Assembly: GCF_029278605.1 (NCBI RefSeq)
Contig: NZ_CP119574.1
Span: 1-64,000, forward strand
Direction: 5' to 3'
DNA length: 64,000 nucleotides
Source: Cupriavidus sp. WKF15
Lineage (GTDB): Bacteria; Pseudomonadota; Gammaproteobacteria; Burkholderiales; Burkholderiaceae
Of the stretch, positions 18,101 through 26,506 are shown piece by piece. Position numbers and translations under genes: made by a program. The stretch's first letter is position 1; the number at the start of each line of letters is the position of its first letter. The notes under the pieces were generated by a model, which saw only the letters and a program-made list of their open reading frames with translations, did not search any database and was not told where the DNA came from.

Positions 18101-18883
18101 ATGTCAGATTTCGTCCAGATTGTTCGAGAGGACGGCATCGCCGTCGTTACGCTAAATCACCCTCATACCCGCAACGCCATTGCTGACGAATCCTGCATCC
18201 AGGCCATTGTCACGGCGCTTTCGGAAGTCTCCGCGGATCCGGCGCTGCGGGCTGCCATTCTGACCGGCGTCGGGCCCGCGTTCTGCGCAGGCGGCAGCCT
18301 GCAGTCGCTTGGCCAGTTCGCCGCGGGCGAGCCAGTTGCCAACGAGCACCGCTACCGCAGTGGCATCCAGCGCATTCCGCGAGCCTTCCAGCAAATTGAC
18401 ATACCGGTGATCGCTGCGGTCAATGGTCCCGCCATTGGCGCCGGACTGGACTTGGCCTGCATGTGCGACATCCGCATCGCCTCGACCCGCGCGACCTTTG
18501 CGGAAAGCTTCGTCAAACTTGGCCTGGTGGCGGGAGACGGCGGCGCCTGGTTGCTGGCACGAATCCTGCCGCTGGCGCGCGCCTATGAGATGGCGCTCAC
18601 TGGCAATGCGATCGATGCGCAGCAGGCGATGGATTGGGGCCTCGTATCGCGCCTGGCAGAACCTGAAAATTTGATGGAGACTGCGCTGACACTCGCGCGC
18701 GCCATCGCCGCGAACCCTGGGCACGCAGTCAGAATGACGAAGCGCCTGGTGGACGCGTCCCTGCTGAACACGCTGGACTCAGTACTCAGTCTCTCCGCCT
18801 GCATGCAGGCTCTGGCACATACTACGGAAACGCACCGCCAAGCGCTACGCCTGATGACTGAACGAGTGGGGACCAAATCGTGA
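18101..18883 (+). CDS. Enoyl-CoA hydratase/isomerase (crotonase) family protein 1
   Basis: A 260-residue crotonase with the two oxyanion-hole segments GPAFCAGG and GPAIGAGLDLACMCDIRIA. The classical ECH glutamates are not evident: the first position is Asp (GLDLAC), and the second falls in FAESFVKLG, followed by VAGDGG. It probably acts on a CoA thioester made by the CaiB enzyme, but hydration, isomerisation or retro-aldol chemistry cannot be distinguished. Its stop overlaps the next start by four bases (GTGA). Confidence 0.85.
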   Translation: MSDFVQIVREDGIAVVTLNHPHTRNAIADESCIQAIVTALSEVSADPALRAAILTGVGPAFCAGGSLQSLGQFAAGEPVANEHRYRSGIQRIPRAFQQIDIPVIAAVNGPAIGAGLDLACMCDIRIASTRATFAESFVKLGLVAGDGGAWLLARILPLARAYEMALTGNAIDAQQAMDWGLVSRLAEPENLMETALTLARAIAANPGHAVRMTKRLVDASLLNTLDSVLSLSACMQALAHTTETHRQALRLMTERVGTKS

Positions 18884-19728
18884 GCGCGGCCAGCCCGAAC
18901 ACCAATGACACCATTCGCTGCGAAGTAGCGGACCGAATTGCCGTCATTACGCTCAACCGACCCGAACAGCTAAACGCCTGGAACCCTGAGATGGATGCGG
19001 GACTGCGGGCTGCTCTCGATCGATGCCGAGATGATCGCGAGGTCCGTGTGATCGTATTGACCGGGGCCGGCAAGGCCTTCTGCGCCGGAGCAGATTTGTC
19101 GGCCGCGCGTGCGCGCCAGGCGGAGTCCAGCCCGTCAAGCGACAGCGGTGTTGGGACCCTCAAGCAAAATGAGGTCAACCCCAGGGGGGACTTTGAGCAA
19201 CGCTACAGCTATTTCTTGGCCATCGGCAAGCCAATCATCTGCGCCCTGAACGGGGCGGCCGCTGGCGTGGGGCTGGTCCTCTCTCTCTATTGCGATATCC
19301 GCTACGCCAGCCGAGAAGCGCGACTGGTACCGGCCTTTGTGCGGCGCGGACTGGCCGCCGAACACGGTATTGCGTGGATTCTGCCCAGGCTGATCGGCGT
19401 GTCTCGTGCGCTCGAATGGCTGATCAGCGGCAGGTCAATGAACGCGCGGGAGGCGGAGCAGGCCGGCCTCGTTTCGGCCGTGTTCGAGGCAGATAGCTTC
19501 ATGTCGGAGATCCTCGAACGCGCCGCCGTATTGGCTACCCTGTGCTCGCCCAGTGCAATGGCGGCGACCAAGCGACAGTCATATCTTGCGCTGGGTCAGA
19601 CTCTGAGTGAAAGCGTGGCCCTGGCCGAACGCGAGGTGGCGGCTTCATTGCAGGGGGGTGACTTCCGTGAGGGCGTGGCGGCCTTCCTCGAGAAGCGCCG
19701 GCCTTCGTTCTCGGGACTGGGGCACTGA
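18880..19728 (+). CDS. Enoyl-CoA hydratase/isomerase (crotonase) family protein 2
   Basis: A 282-residue crotonase paralog with GTG start at 18880, overlapping the previous stop. Oxyanion motifs GAGKAFCAGADLS and NGAAAGVGLVLSLYCDIRYA are clear. It has a 40-residue insert after the first motif (QAESSPSSDSGVG region). The first catalytic-Glu position is Leu and the second lies in LVPAFVRRGLAAEHG, so it is not a standard hydratase. Two successive crotonases after a CoA-transferase suggest stepwise degradation of an unsaturated or cyclic acyl-CoA. The substrate is unknown. Confidence 0.85.
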   Translation: MSAASPNTNDTIRCEVADRIAVITLNRPEQLNAWNPEMDAGLRAALDRCRDDREVRVIVLTGAGKAFCAGADLSAARARQAESSPSSDSGVGTLKQNEVNPRGDFEQRYSYFLAIGKPIICALNGAAAGVGLVLSLYCDIRYASREARLVPAFVRRGLAAEHGIAWILPRLIGVSRALEWLISGRSMNAREAEQAGLVSAVFEADSFMSEILERAAVLATLCSPSAMAATKRQSYLALGQTLSESVALAEREVAASLQGGDFREGVAAFLEKRRPSFSGLGH

Positions 19729-19742
19729 ACGGACTGCGTGGG

Positions 19743-19766
19743 GGCGAGGCTCGCACACGCCTCGCC
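19743..19766 (+). terminator. Strong hairpin after the crotonase operon
   Basis: A perfect 8-base stem (GGCGAGGC/GCCTCGCC) with an 8-base loop stands 14 bases after the crotonase stop. A run of five T follows about 15 bases later, so it may be an imperfect intrinsic terminator. Confidence 0.45.
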
Positions 19767-20031
19767 GCTATGAGGTGCGCCTTTTTCCTCAGCGTTATGC
19801 GGGTGATCCTTCGAGGGCCGGCAGGCTCGAATCGAATGGGTGCTTGCTGACCAGAAGAGCCTTCTGGGTGTCTAGGCTGTGATGTTAGCGAACGCCTGCT
19901 CTTGGCCGGGACCGGTCGTAGCGACTTGGCGCGAAGGGCCGGAGGTCGATCGTTCCCGGAGTTCAATGCGTCGGAAGTGATGGCGCCGCCAACCCGCAGG
20001 CCGCGGCTGGACGACGCCGCGGCCAGGATCT

Positions 20032-21741
20032 TCACAGACCGAGTGCCATTCCGTCACTGCGTGGATCATGTGCCCCGGTCATGCGTCCGTCCGCATCGAT
20101 GCGGATCGCCCCGGGATGGCCGGCAAGCTGACTCTGAGCCGGGAGTCGGCTGAGTTCGTGTCCACGCCTTGCAAGTTCCGTGAACACCGGCATGCCGGCG
20201 TCCTGCTCCAGCTTGAGGCTGTCCCGGCTGTCGGAGAACGTCTTGCCCAGCAGGAAGCGCGGGCGGCGCAGGGCGGTGAGCGGGTCCATGCCGTAGTCGA
20301 TCAGCCGTGTCAGGACTGCAGCCAGAGTCTGTGGCTGGCCATCGGCCCCCTGCGTGCCGTAGAGCAGGTGTGGCTGCCCGTTCTTCAGGTACATGCCAGG
20401 GTTCAGGGTGTGGAACGGACGCTTGCCGCCCCGCAATACGTTTGGGCTCGCCGGGTCGAGACTGAACGCCGCACCGCGGTTGTGCCAGAGGATGCCAGTA
20501 TCCCCTGCGACAACGCCACTGCCCCAGTCGAAATAGACCGTCTGGAGCATGCTGACGCAGTTGCCGTGATTATCGGCCGCGCCGATATAGACGGTGTCGC
20601 CCGGCTTGAACACCTGCGGCCAGGGCATCGCCTTGTCCATGCGTATGCGCTTTGCGTGGGCGTCCAGGTTCTGGCTGGACAGCAACCGGTCCACCGGTAC
20701 GTCGGCAAAATCCGGATCGGCAACATACTGGTTTCGGTCGAGGAAGGCCAGCTTCACGGCTTCCACGAGCAGGTGATAGTAATCGGCGCTGCCTTCCGGG
20801 ACCGAGGCAAGGTCGAAACGGTTGAGGATGCCCATGATCTCCAGCGTGGTCACACCCTGGGTGGGCGGCCGCAGGCCCAGCAGTTCGCCGTCCCGATAGG
20901 GTACCCGCAGCGGTACCTCGTCCCGCGCGCGGCAGCGGGCCAGGTCCGCGGCTGTCAGCGGCGATCCGGCCTGCTTCAGGCCAGCGGCGATGCGGCCGGC
21001 GAGATCGCCTTCGTAGAATTCGCGCCCACCATACGTTGCCAACCTGTCCAGCGTGCGGGCAAGTTCCGGCTGCCTGAAGGTCTCTCCAGCGGCCGGAATC
21101 CTGCCCTGAGGCATGAAGACGCGGCCGAAGCCCGGCCAGTCGGCCAGGTCCGCGGCGCGAAACTCCTGCCAGAAGCGCTGCGATGGCGTCACCGCGAAGC
21201 CGTTGGCCGCATATTCGGTGGCTCTGGAGAACAGCGAGGACCATGCCTGCTTGCCGCCCCATGTCTTGCGGCTGAACTCGAATGCCTGCTCCCAGGTGGC
21301 CACCGTGGCCGCGGCGGTCACGGTGGCGCCGGGGCCACGGGTCGGAATGGCGCTGCCGAATGCAGGCGGGCGCATTGCCGCCTGGCCGATGCCGGAAAGC
21401 GTGCGTACATTGTCATGGCGGTCGCTGATGACCAGGAATGCGTCGCCGCCCACACCCGTAAAGTGCGGGTACGTGACGCTCAGCACGGCCCCGATGGCGA
21501 TGGCCGCTTCGATCGCATTGCCCCCGGCCTGCAGCACTTCCAGCCCCGCGCGGCTGGCGAGTTCGTGCGGACTGGTCACCATGCCGTGTGTAGAGCGCGC
21601 CAGCCTTCGCTGTTCGGGCGGCGTGTCCGCCTGCCCGTTGCACGGCAGCACGGCCGCACCCGCCATGGCGGCAGAGCCGACCAGAAACTCCCGGCGCGTG
21701 GTGCCCGCGCCGGCCGGAAATGCGTCGTCAAGAAAACCCAT
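20032..21741 (-). CDS. Gamma-glutamyltransferase-family protein (Tat-exported Ntn hydrolase)
   Basis: A 569-residue GGT-fold proenzyme. A twin-arginine motif (TRREFLVGS) and hydrophobic stretch near residues 14-35 indicate Tat export. The autocleavage/nucleophile Thr is recognisable in GDTVYIGAADNHGNCVS, although the classical TTH is TVY. The GSGVVAGDTGILWHN segment follows and the end is AHDPRSDGMALG. GGTs hydrolyse or transfer gamma-glutamyl groups; this branch also includes acylases of unknown substrate. It is third in a leftward operon behind the deaminase-like gene and DUF1097, so it may release or process the same nitrogen compound. Confidence 0.88.
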   Translation of the reverse strand: MGFLDDAFPAGAGTTRREFLVGSAAMAGAAVLPCNGQADTPPEQRRLARSTHGMVTSPHELASRAGLEVLQAGGNAIEAAIAIGAVLSVTYPHFTGVGGDAFLVISDRHDNVRTLSGIGQAAMRPPAFGSAIPTRGPGATVTAAATVATWEQAFEFSRKTWGGKQAWSSLFSRATEYAANGFAVTPSQRFWQEFRAADLADWPGFGRVFMPQGRIPAAGETFRQPELARTLDRLATYGGREFYEGDLAGRIAAGLKQAGSPLTAADLARCRARDEVPLRVPYRDGELLGLRPPTQGVTTLEIMGILNRFDLASVPEGSADYYHLLVEAVKLAFLDRNQYVADPDFADVPVDRLLSSQNLDAHAKRIRMDKAMPWPQVFKPGDTVYIGAADNHGNCVSMLQTVYFDWGSGVVAGDTGILWHNRGAAFSLDPASPNVLRGGKRPFHTLNPGMYLKNGQPHLLYGTQGADGQPQTLAAVLTRLIDYGMDPLTALRRPRFLLGKTFSDSRDSLKLEQDAGMPVFTELARRGHELSRLPAQSQLAGHPGAIRIDADGRMTGAHDPRSDGMALGL

Positions 21742-21861
21742 GAACGTTCCCCAGAAAATCTGCTTCGTCTGCCGGATTGATTACCGAGACGCTTGCCACA
21801 CATGACTGCCGGGCAGCGGCACGCAGCGCCAACTCACCGCATGCCTCGCCCGCTCGAGGAC

Positions 21862-22398
21862 TCAAGCCTCCTGTTGCCATCCTCTCCATGACTTCTTGCC
21901 ACTGCCCTCGGGGGCCGAGTAACGCTCCTTGAGCCAAGCGTATGCCGGCCCGAGCGCGTTCATCGCCACCACGGCGCCCAGGGCGGCAACCGGATCGTGC
22001 GGCACCGGTCCGAAGCCTCCGAACAGGGTGGCAAAGTACGATGCGAAGCCGAAGAACATCCCCGGAATAAAGCTGAGTCGCGGGAAGACGCGGGCCAGGA
22101 ACATCATGCTGCCGTTCAGGGAGAAGAGGATCACCATCTGCGCGACGATGAAAGACGTGCCCGTGAACTGCGTCGAGGCTTGACGGAAGCACAACACAAT
22201 CAGGAACGCGAACACCGATCCGACCGGCAAGGTCGGCCAGATCTTCTTCAGGTTCTCCGCCGTCGGCCCGCCCATGGCGAAGGTGGCGGCCCAACTGATG
22301 AAGATCGCCCACGGCGGCAGGTGGTAGGGTGGCAAGGCAATCAGGACCGTGGTGATGGCGAGCAACGACGCAACGATCTCTGCAGGCAGCTTCTTCAT
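21862..22398 (-). CDS. DUF1097 integral membrane protein
   Basis: A 178-residue protein with five or so hydrophobic segments: IVASLLAITTVLIALPPYHL, AIFISWAATFAMGG, VFAFLIVLCF, FIVAQMVILFSL and others. The conserved GGPTAENLKK loop and PRLSFIPGMFFGFASYFAT are typical of DUF1097. A strong GGAGGAGACC ribosome binding site precedes the ATG at 22398. It sits 26 bases after the amidohydrolase stop, so the two are in one operon. Members are probably permeases or transport accessories; the substrate is unknown. Confidence 0.85.
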   Translation of the reverse strand: MKKLPAEIVASLLAITTVLIALPPYHLPPWAIFISWAATFAMGGPTAENLKKIWPTLPVGSVFAFLIVLCFRQASTQFTGTSFIVAQMVILFSLNGSMMFLARVFPRLSFIPGMFFGFASYFATLFGGFGPVPHDPVAALGAVVAMNALGPAYAWLKERYSAPEGSGKKSWRGWQQEA

Positions 22399-22424
22399 GG
22401 TGGTCTCCTCCTGATCAGGACAAT

Positions 22425-23693
22425 TCAGTGCGCACAGCACTGGTGGCGGTGGATTTCACAGCGATGCTGGGTCACGACGGTGATCCTTCCGCGCTTGACG
22501 ACCCAGAGCCTAGGCGGAATATCTAGCAATGCGTCGGCCACCCTGAAGGTGTCAAGGATGACAAGGTCGGCATCCTTGCCTACGGCGAGGCCATATTGCT
22601 CGTCCAGCCCGATGGCGCGGGCCGCGTTGTATGTCCCCATGTCGAGCACTGCGAGCTGGTGCTCGGGCACGCCGAATTGCGCGACATGCGCGAGCATGTT
22701 GCCGATCTGCAGCATGTCGGCCGTGCCAAAAGGCGTGAAGGCGTTGCGGACGTTGTTCGATGAATAGGCGACATTGACGCCGGCACTGTGCAGCGCTTTC
22801 ACCGGGGTCAGTCCGCGGCGCTGGCTCCCGCGATCCTTGCGACCGCCCAGGTAGAGGTCCGTGGCCGGAAGGGTCACGATGCTGATGCCGGCTTCGCGCA
22901 CCAGCTCGATCAGCGGCGCGAGTTCATCGGGGTCGAGGGCGCCCAGACTGGTAACGTGGCCGAGCGCCACCTTCCCCTGGTACCCGGTCTCGATGGTCTT
23001 CTGCGCGATGTACGATACGGCGGCGAAGCGCTGGTCGCTGGCATCGTCCGCAAAGTCGGCGTGGAGATCGACCGGCGCGCCAAAGCGCTGGGCCAGTTCG
23101 AACACCATGTCGATATGGCGCCGGGTGTCGGCCCACGTCAGTTCATTGTATGGGCAGCCGCCAACCACGTCGGCGCCCAGTTGCATGGCCTCGACCATCA
23201 GCTCGTAGGTGCCGCTCGATTTCAGGATGCCTTCCTGTGGGAAGGCGACAATCTGGAGATCAAGCAGATCGTGGTACTCCTGCTTCAACTCCAGCAGCGT
23301 TTCCACGCCGATGAGGCCCTGGATCAGATCCACGTCCGGATGCGCGCGAACGGCCACGGTGCCATTCCTGACCGCCATGTCGAGTACCTGCCGCGAGCGG
23401 TCGAGCACGTCCGTGCGTTCCTGTTTGCCCTTGAGGATGCCGGTGACGCGAATGGCTTCGTCGAGGGTGCCGAACCGGGCCGGCAGGCGCCGATGCAGCA
23501 GCGCCTTGTCGAGGTGCAGGTGCGCCTCGATCAATCCGGGAATGACGGCACGGCCTCCGGCATCGATGATCTCGTCCGCATGGACGTCGATGCCGGCTTC
23601 CAGGGCCACTATCCTGCCGTTGGTGATGGCGATGTCGGTCAGCGGTGCGTCATCGCGGACGCAGGCGTTCCGAATCAGCAGATCTGTCTGCAT
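22425..23693 (-). CDS. Cytosine-deaminase-like metal-dependent amidohydrolase
   Basis: A 422-residue TIM-barrel amidohydrolase of the CodA/AtzC type. Metal motifs are EAHLHLDKA (residues about 58-66), HADFADD, and GHVTSLG. At the last metal-ligand position CodA has Asp (HDD), but this protein reads SSNNVRNAF, with Asn. It is either a subfamily trait or a loss of metal binding. Flanking PFGTADMLQIGNM is conserved. The start at 23693 (MQTDLLIRNA) is normal; a start 22 codons upstream lacks support. It is first gene of the leftward operon with DUF1097 and GGT, probably hydrolysing a cyclic amide/amidine. Confidence 0.85.
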   Translation of the reverse strand: MQTDLLIRNACVRDDAPLTDIAITNGRIVALEAGIDVHADEIIDAGGRAVIPGLIEAHLHLDKALLHRRLPARFGTLDEAIRVTGILKGKQERTDVLDRSRQVLDMAVRNGTVAVRAHPDVDLIQGLIGVETLLELKQEYHDLLDLQIVAFPQEGILKSSGTYELMVEAMQLGADVVGGCPYNELTWADTRRHIDMVFELAQRFGAPVDLHADFADDASDQRFAAVSYIAQKTIETGYQGKVALGHVTSLGALDPDELAPLIELVREAGISIVTLPATDLYLGGRKDRGSQRRGLTPVKALHSAGVNVAYSSNNVRNAFTPFGTADMLQIGNMLAHVAQFGVPEHQLAVLDMGTYNAARAIGLDEQYGLAVGKDADLVILDTFRVADALLDIPPRLWVVKRGRITVVTQHRCEIHRHQCCAH

Positions 23694-23897
23694 GAGCGTC
23701 TCCTCATTTTTGGTTCTAATCTGGTTGCCTGCTGTCTTCGCAGGCGGCGCGGCGCCCATGTCCGTGGGTGTTTCATGCGGTCGCCGCCAGATCTGCGGCG
23801 GATGGGGAACAACCGGCAGGAGGCCGGATGACGGGCGCTGCGTTGACTCAAGCCTAGATGGGCGGACGATCCCCTTGTATCGGGATCGGCTGGTTTT

Positions 23898-23919
23898 CGT
23901 CTAAGGATTTTCTTAGACG
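23898..23919. promoter_or_regulatory. Perfect inverted repeat upstream of the amidohydrolase operon
   Basis: CGTCTAAG at 23898-23905 and CTTAGACG at 23912-23919 form an 8-base palindrome with a 6-base AT-rich centre. It lies in the 260-base gap between the response-regulator stop and the amidohydrolase start, about 205 bases upstream of the latter. No T-run follows on either strand, so an operator (perhaps for the adjacent NarL-type regulator) is likelier than a terminator. Confidence 0.5.
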
Positions 23920-23954
23920 GACGCGAGCATTCCGGGGCCACGGCGATACGTGGC

Positions 23955-24608
23955 TCAGGACCAGCCCCCGGGCGCCTCGCCAATCAGGCCGTGATGGATG
24001 GCGTAGTGCACGAGACCAGCCATCGACGCGATTTCCATCTTGTGATGGATATTGGCCTTGTGTGTGCTGACGGTCTTGTTGCTCAGCGACAGCGCGTGCG
24101 CGATTTCGTTGATGCATCTGCCCTCTGCCAGCATCTGGAAGATCTGGAACTCGCGAGCAGTCAGGCTGGCATGTGGCAGCGCGGCCTCTGGCCGCTGCAC
24201 CTGACGAATCAGCTTCTCGGAAATCTGGGGGGATACGACTGTTCCGCCTTGCGCGATCTTGCGAATGGCGTCGACGAGCTGGTCGGTCTCCGTGTTCTTG
24301 GTGAGATAGCCTGCGGCGCCGGCGCGGATGGCCTGTACGGCATACTGCGATTCCCTGTACATGCTCAGGATCAGGATGGGCAGGGCAGGACGGCAGGCGC
24401 GGATCTGCTGTATCAGCGCTATCCCGCTTTTTCCGGGCATCGACATGTCGAGCAGCAAGATATCGGCGGCGGTCTTGCGCAGCCTGGCGAGCACATCGCT
24501 ACCGTCGACGGCTTCGTCCACGACGCACATTTCGGGCACGGTCGAGATGATCTGCTTCAGGCCATCGCGAATAATTGCGTGGTCGTCGGCAATCATGATC
24601 CGGATCAT
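23955..24608 (-). CDS. NarL/FixJ-family response regulator
   Basis: A 217-residue two-domain regulator. The receiver domain has the acidic pair DD (residues 8-9), phospho-acceptor Asp54 in DILLLDMSMPGKSG, and Lys near 104 (YLTKNTETDQ). The C-terminal LuxR-type helix-turn-helix reads LTAREFQIFQMLAEGRCINE and SLSNKTVSTHKANIHHKM. It lies four bases after its histidine kinase and upstream of the amidohydrolase operon in the same direction, which it probably controls. Confidence 0.92.
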   Translation of the reverse strand: MIRIMIADDHAIIRDGLKQIISTVPEMCVVDEAVDGSDVLARLRKTAADILLLDMSMPGKSGIALIQQIRACRPALPILILSMYRESQYAVQAIRAGAAGYLTKNTETDQLVDAIRKIAQGGTVVSPQISEKLIRQVQRPEAALPHASLTAREFQIFQMLAEGRCINEIAHALSLSNKTVSTHKANIHHKMEIASMAGLVHYAIHHGLIGEAPGGWS

Positions 24609-24612
24609 GGCA

Positions 24613-26205
24613 TCAACCTCCTTGCGCCTTGTGTGCGATAGGGATCTCCGCTTCGACGCGGGTTCCCCCCGCTTCCTGATTGCAGACTGTCAGCCGGCCG
24701 CCGAGCATCCATGCGCGTTCGCGCATGCCGAGCAGGCCAAGGCTGCCGCGCGGTGTGGCCTGCGACGCATCGATGCCGCAGCCGTTATCGGCAATGACCA
24801 CATGCAGCATCCCCGCCCGTTCGTCGAGCGATACCGATACCGCTGTCGCGTTGCCATGGCGGCGGGCGTTGGTGAGCGCTTCCTGCACGATGCGGAAGAC
24901 GCCTGTGCTGATCTCCGGCCCGAAGTCGCGCTCCCGTTGCGGGAGTTGCAATGCGCAGTGCAAGCCGGTTCGCTCCGCAAAGGATTCGGCGAGCCATTCG
25001 ATGGCCGAACCCAGCCCGAGTTCATCCAGCACGGCAGGGCGCAAGTCGGCGGCGATGCGCTGCACCGATTCCACGGTGGAGTCAGCGATTTCCTTGAGCC
25101 TGCACACGTGCTGCTGCCAGGCAGGGTCCTCGGCGGCCGGTCGACATGTTTCAAGGAAGTTCAGCCCCAGTCGCAGTGCGGTCAGCGACTGCCCCAATTC
25201 ATCATGAAGTTCGCGCGAGATACGGGTTCGCTCGGCTTCCCGCACCGTTTGCAGGTAGGCCGACAGCTCGCGCAAGCGGGAACGGGATTCCAGCAACTCC
25301 TCGCGCGCCTGCCGACCCCGGGCCGCCTCGGCGATATAGTCCAGCGAGAATGAGAGATCGCGCGACAGGGCCCCGACGAGCCGTGCGATATCGGGGCTGA
25401 AGAAATTGGCATCCCGTGCGAACAGGAGACAGTAGCCGGCGGGCTTTCCGGACTGGGTCAGGGGCAGCGCGGCAAAGCTGCCCATCCCCAGGGAACGGGC
25501 CACGCGGGCCTGGGAGCTGAAGCGGCGCGGTCTCGCAATATCCCGGCACACGTATGCGCGCGGTTCGGCGGGAAAATACCCGCCGAGGCCATGCCAGCCG
25601 GCCTCCGCGCCGGCCATGAACTGTTCTTGCAGCGCCTGCGTGCTGGCGTGGCAGGCCACCCACGGAGTGGCATCCCCCGGCAGGCAGATCCACGCCAGTT
25701 GCAGTCCGCCAGCCTCGACGGCGATCCGGCAGGCCCTGGAAAGTAACTCGTCGGGCTGCCCGATTTGCGTGATTGCCTTGTTGATCCCGCTGCGCAGGGC
25801 GTAGAGACGGTTCAGCCGCGCCAGCTCGCGCTCGAAGCGCTTGCGGTCGGTGATATCCCGCGAGATGCCGACAGTGCCGATGACGGTGCCGTCGGCGTCG
25901 CGGATGGGCGTCTTGATGGTGTCGAACCACCTCGGCACGCCGTCTGCGGAGATGCGGCTTTCCTCGTAGCGGCTGCGTCGGCCGCTCGACACGACGGCCT
26001 GATCGGTGCGCATGTACACCTGTGCCCACTCCGTCGACCACACCTTGTCCGGCGTGCGGCCCAGGATCTCGTGTTCCGGGTGGCCACATGCCGCCATGAA
26101 GGCCTCGTTCACGAGGACGTAGCGAGAGTTCTTGTCTTTCAGCCAGGCCTGATCGGGAATGTTGTTGAGTATGGTGCGCTGCAATTCCCCGTAGATGTCC
26201 ACCAT
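24613..26205 (-). CDS. Soluble PAS-GAF sensor histidine kinase (HisKA_3 family)
   Basis: A 530-residue kinase without transmembrane segments, so it senses a cytoplasmic signal. A PAS domain spans residues about 8-120 (NNIPDQAWLKDKNSRYVLVN; ending TVGISRDITDRK), then a GAF domain about 140-295. The dimerisation/phosphoacceptor helix has His334 in SRELHDELGQS, followed by an HATPase_c domain (FRIVQEALTNARRHG, VVIADNGCGID, GSLGLLGMRERA). It partners the NarL-type regulator 4 bases downstream. The gene is divergent from the GntR regulator. Confidence 0.92.
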   Translation of the reverse strand: MVDIYGELQRTILNNIPDQAWLKDKNSRYVLVNEAFMAACGHPEHEILGRTPDKVWSTEWAQVYMRTDQAVVSSGRRSRYEESRISADGVPRWFDTIKTPIRDADGTVIGTVGISRDITDRKRFERELARLNRLYALRSGINKAITQIGQPDELLSRACRIAVEAGGLQLAWICLPGDATPWVACHASTQALQEQFMAGAEAGWHGLGGYFPAEPRAYVCRDIARPRRFSSQARVARSLGMGSFAALPLTQSGKPAGYCLLFARDANFFSPDIARLVGALSRDLSFSLDYIAEAARGRQAREELLESRSRLRELSAYLQTVREAERTRISRELHDELGQSLTALRLGLNFLETCRPAAEDPAWQQHVCRLKEIADSTVESVQRIAADLRPAVLDELGLGSAIEWLAESFAERTGLHCALQLPQRERDFGPEISTGVFRIVQEALTNARRHGNATAVSVSLDERAGMLHVVIADNGCGIDASQATPRGSLGLLGMRERAWMLGGRLTVCNQEAGGTRVEAEIPIAHKAQGG

Positions 26206-26390
26206 TTCTCCCGATCAGGCGTCGTTGCGCGTCAAGCAGGCGCGTTGCCCGCGGGGCGTATCCGGGCGGGGCGATGTGTCATGGCAGTCAGGGCAGCGGC
26301 CCTGTGTCCCGGCGCATGGTGCCAGCCGGGCGGCAGGGCCGCCAGCCGAGGATTGGGCTTCATCGGGGGACAGTCTGCTCGGTGCATTTA

Positions 26391-26419
26391 GTCAACCAAG
26401 TCTAGCCAATTTGGTTGAC
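26391..26419. promoter_or_regulatory. Inverted-repeat operator candidate upstream of the GntR gene
   Basis: GTCAACCAA (26391-26399) and TTGGTTGAC (26411-26419) are perfect 9-base inverted repeats separated by 11 bases. The right arm extends into TGGTTGACCA, itself a TGG-N4-CCA palindrome like many GntR/FadR sites. It lies in the 300-base divergent region between kinase and GntR genes, about 90 bases before the GntR start. A further GGTTGG half-like element follows at about 26426. Confidence 0.6.
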
Positions 26420-26506
26420 CATTGTGGTTGGTAATTTCCCCAAGGGATGGATGGCCAAAGCTTATATCTCCTACAATCGAGCCGGCTGTCACTTCGGAAC
26501 CGTCAC

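Noticed and set aside
20068..21780. 570-codon open frame on the plus strand
   Set aside because: It is the antisense of the gamma-glutamyltransferase gene; its translation has no recognisable motif and arises from GC-rich codon structure.
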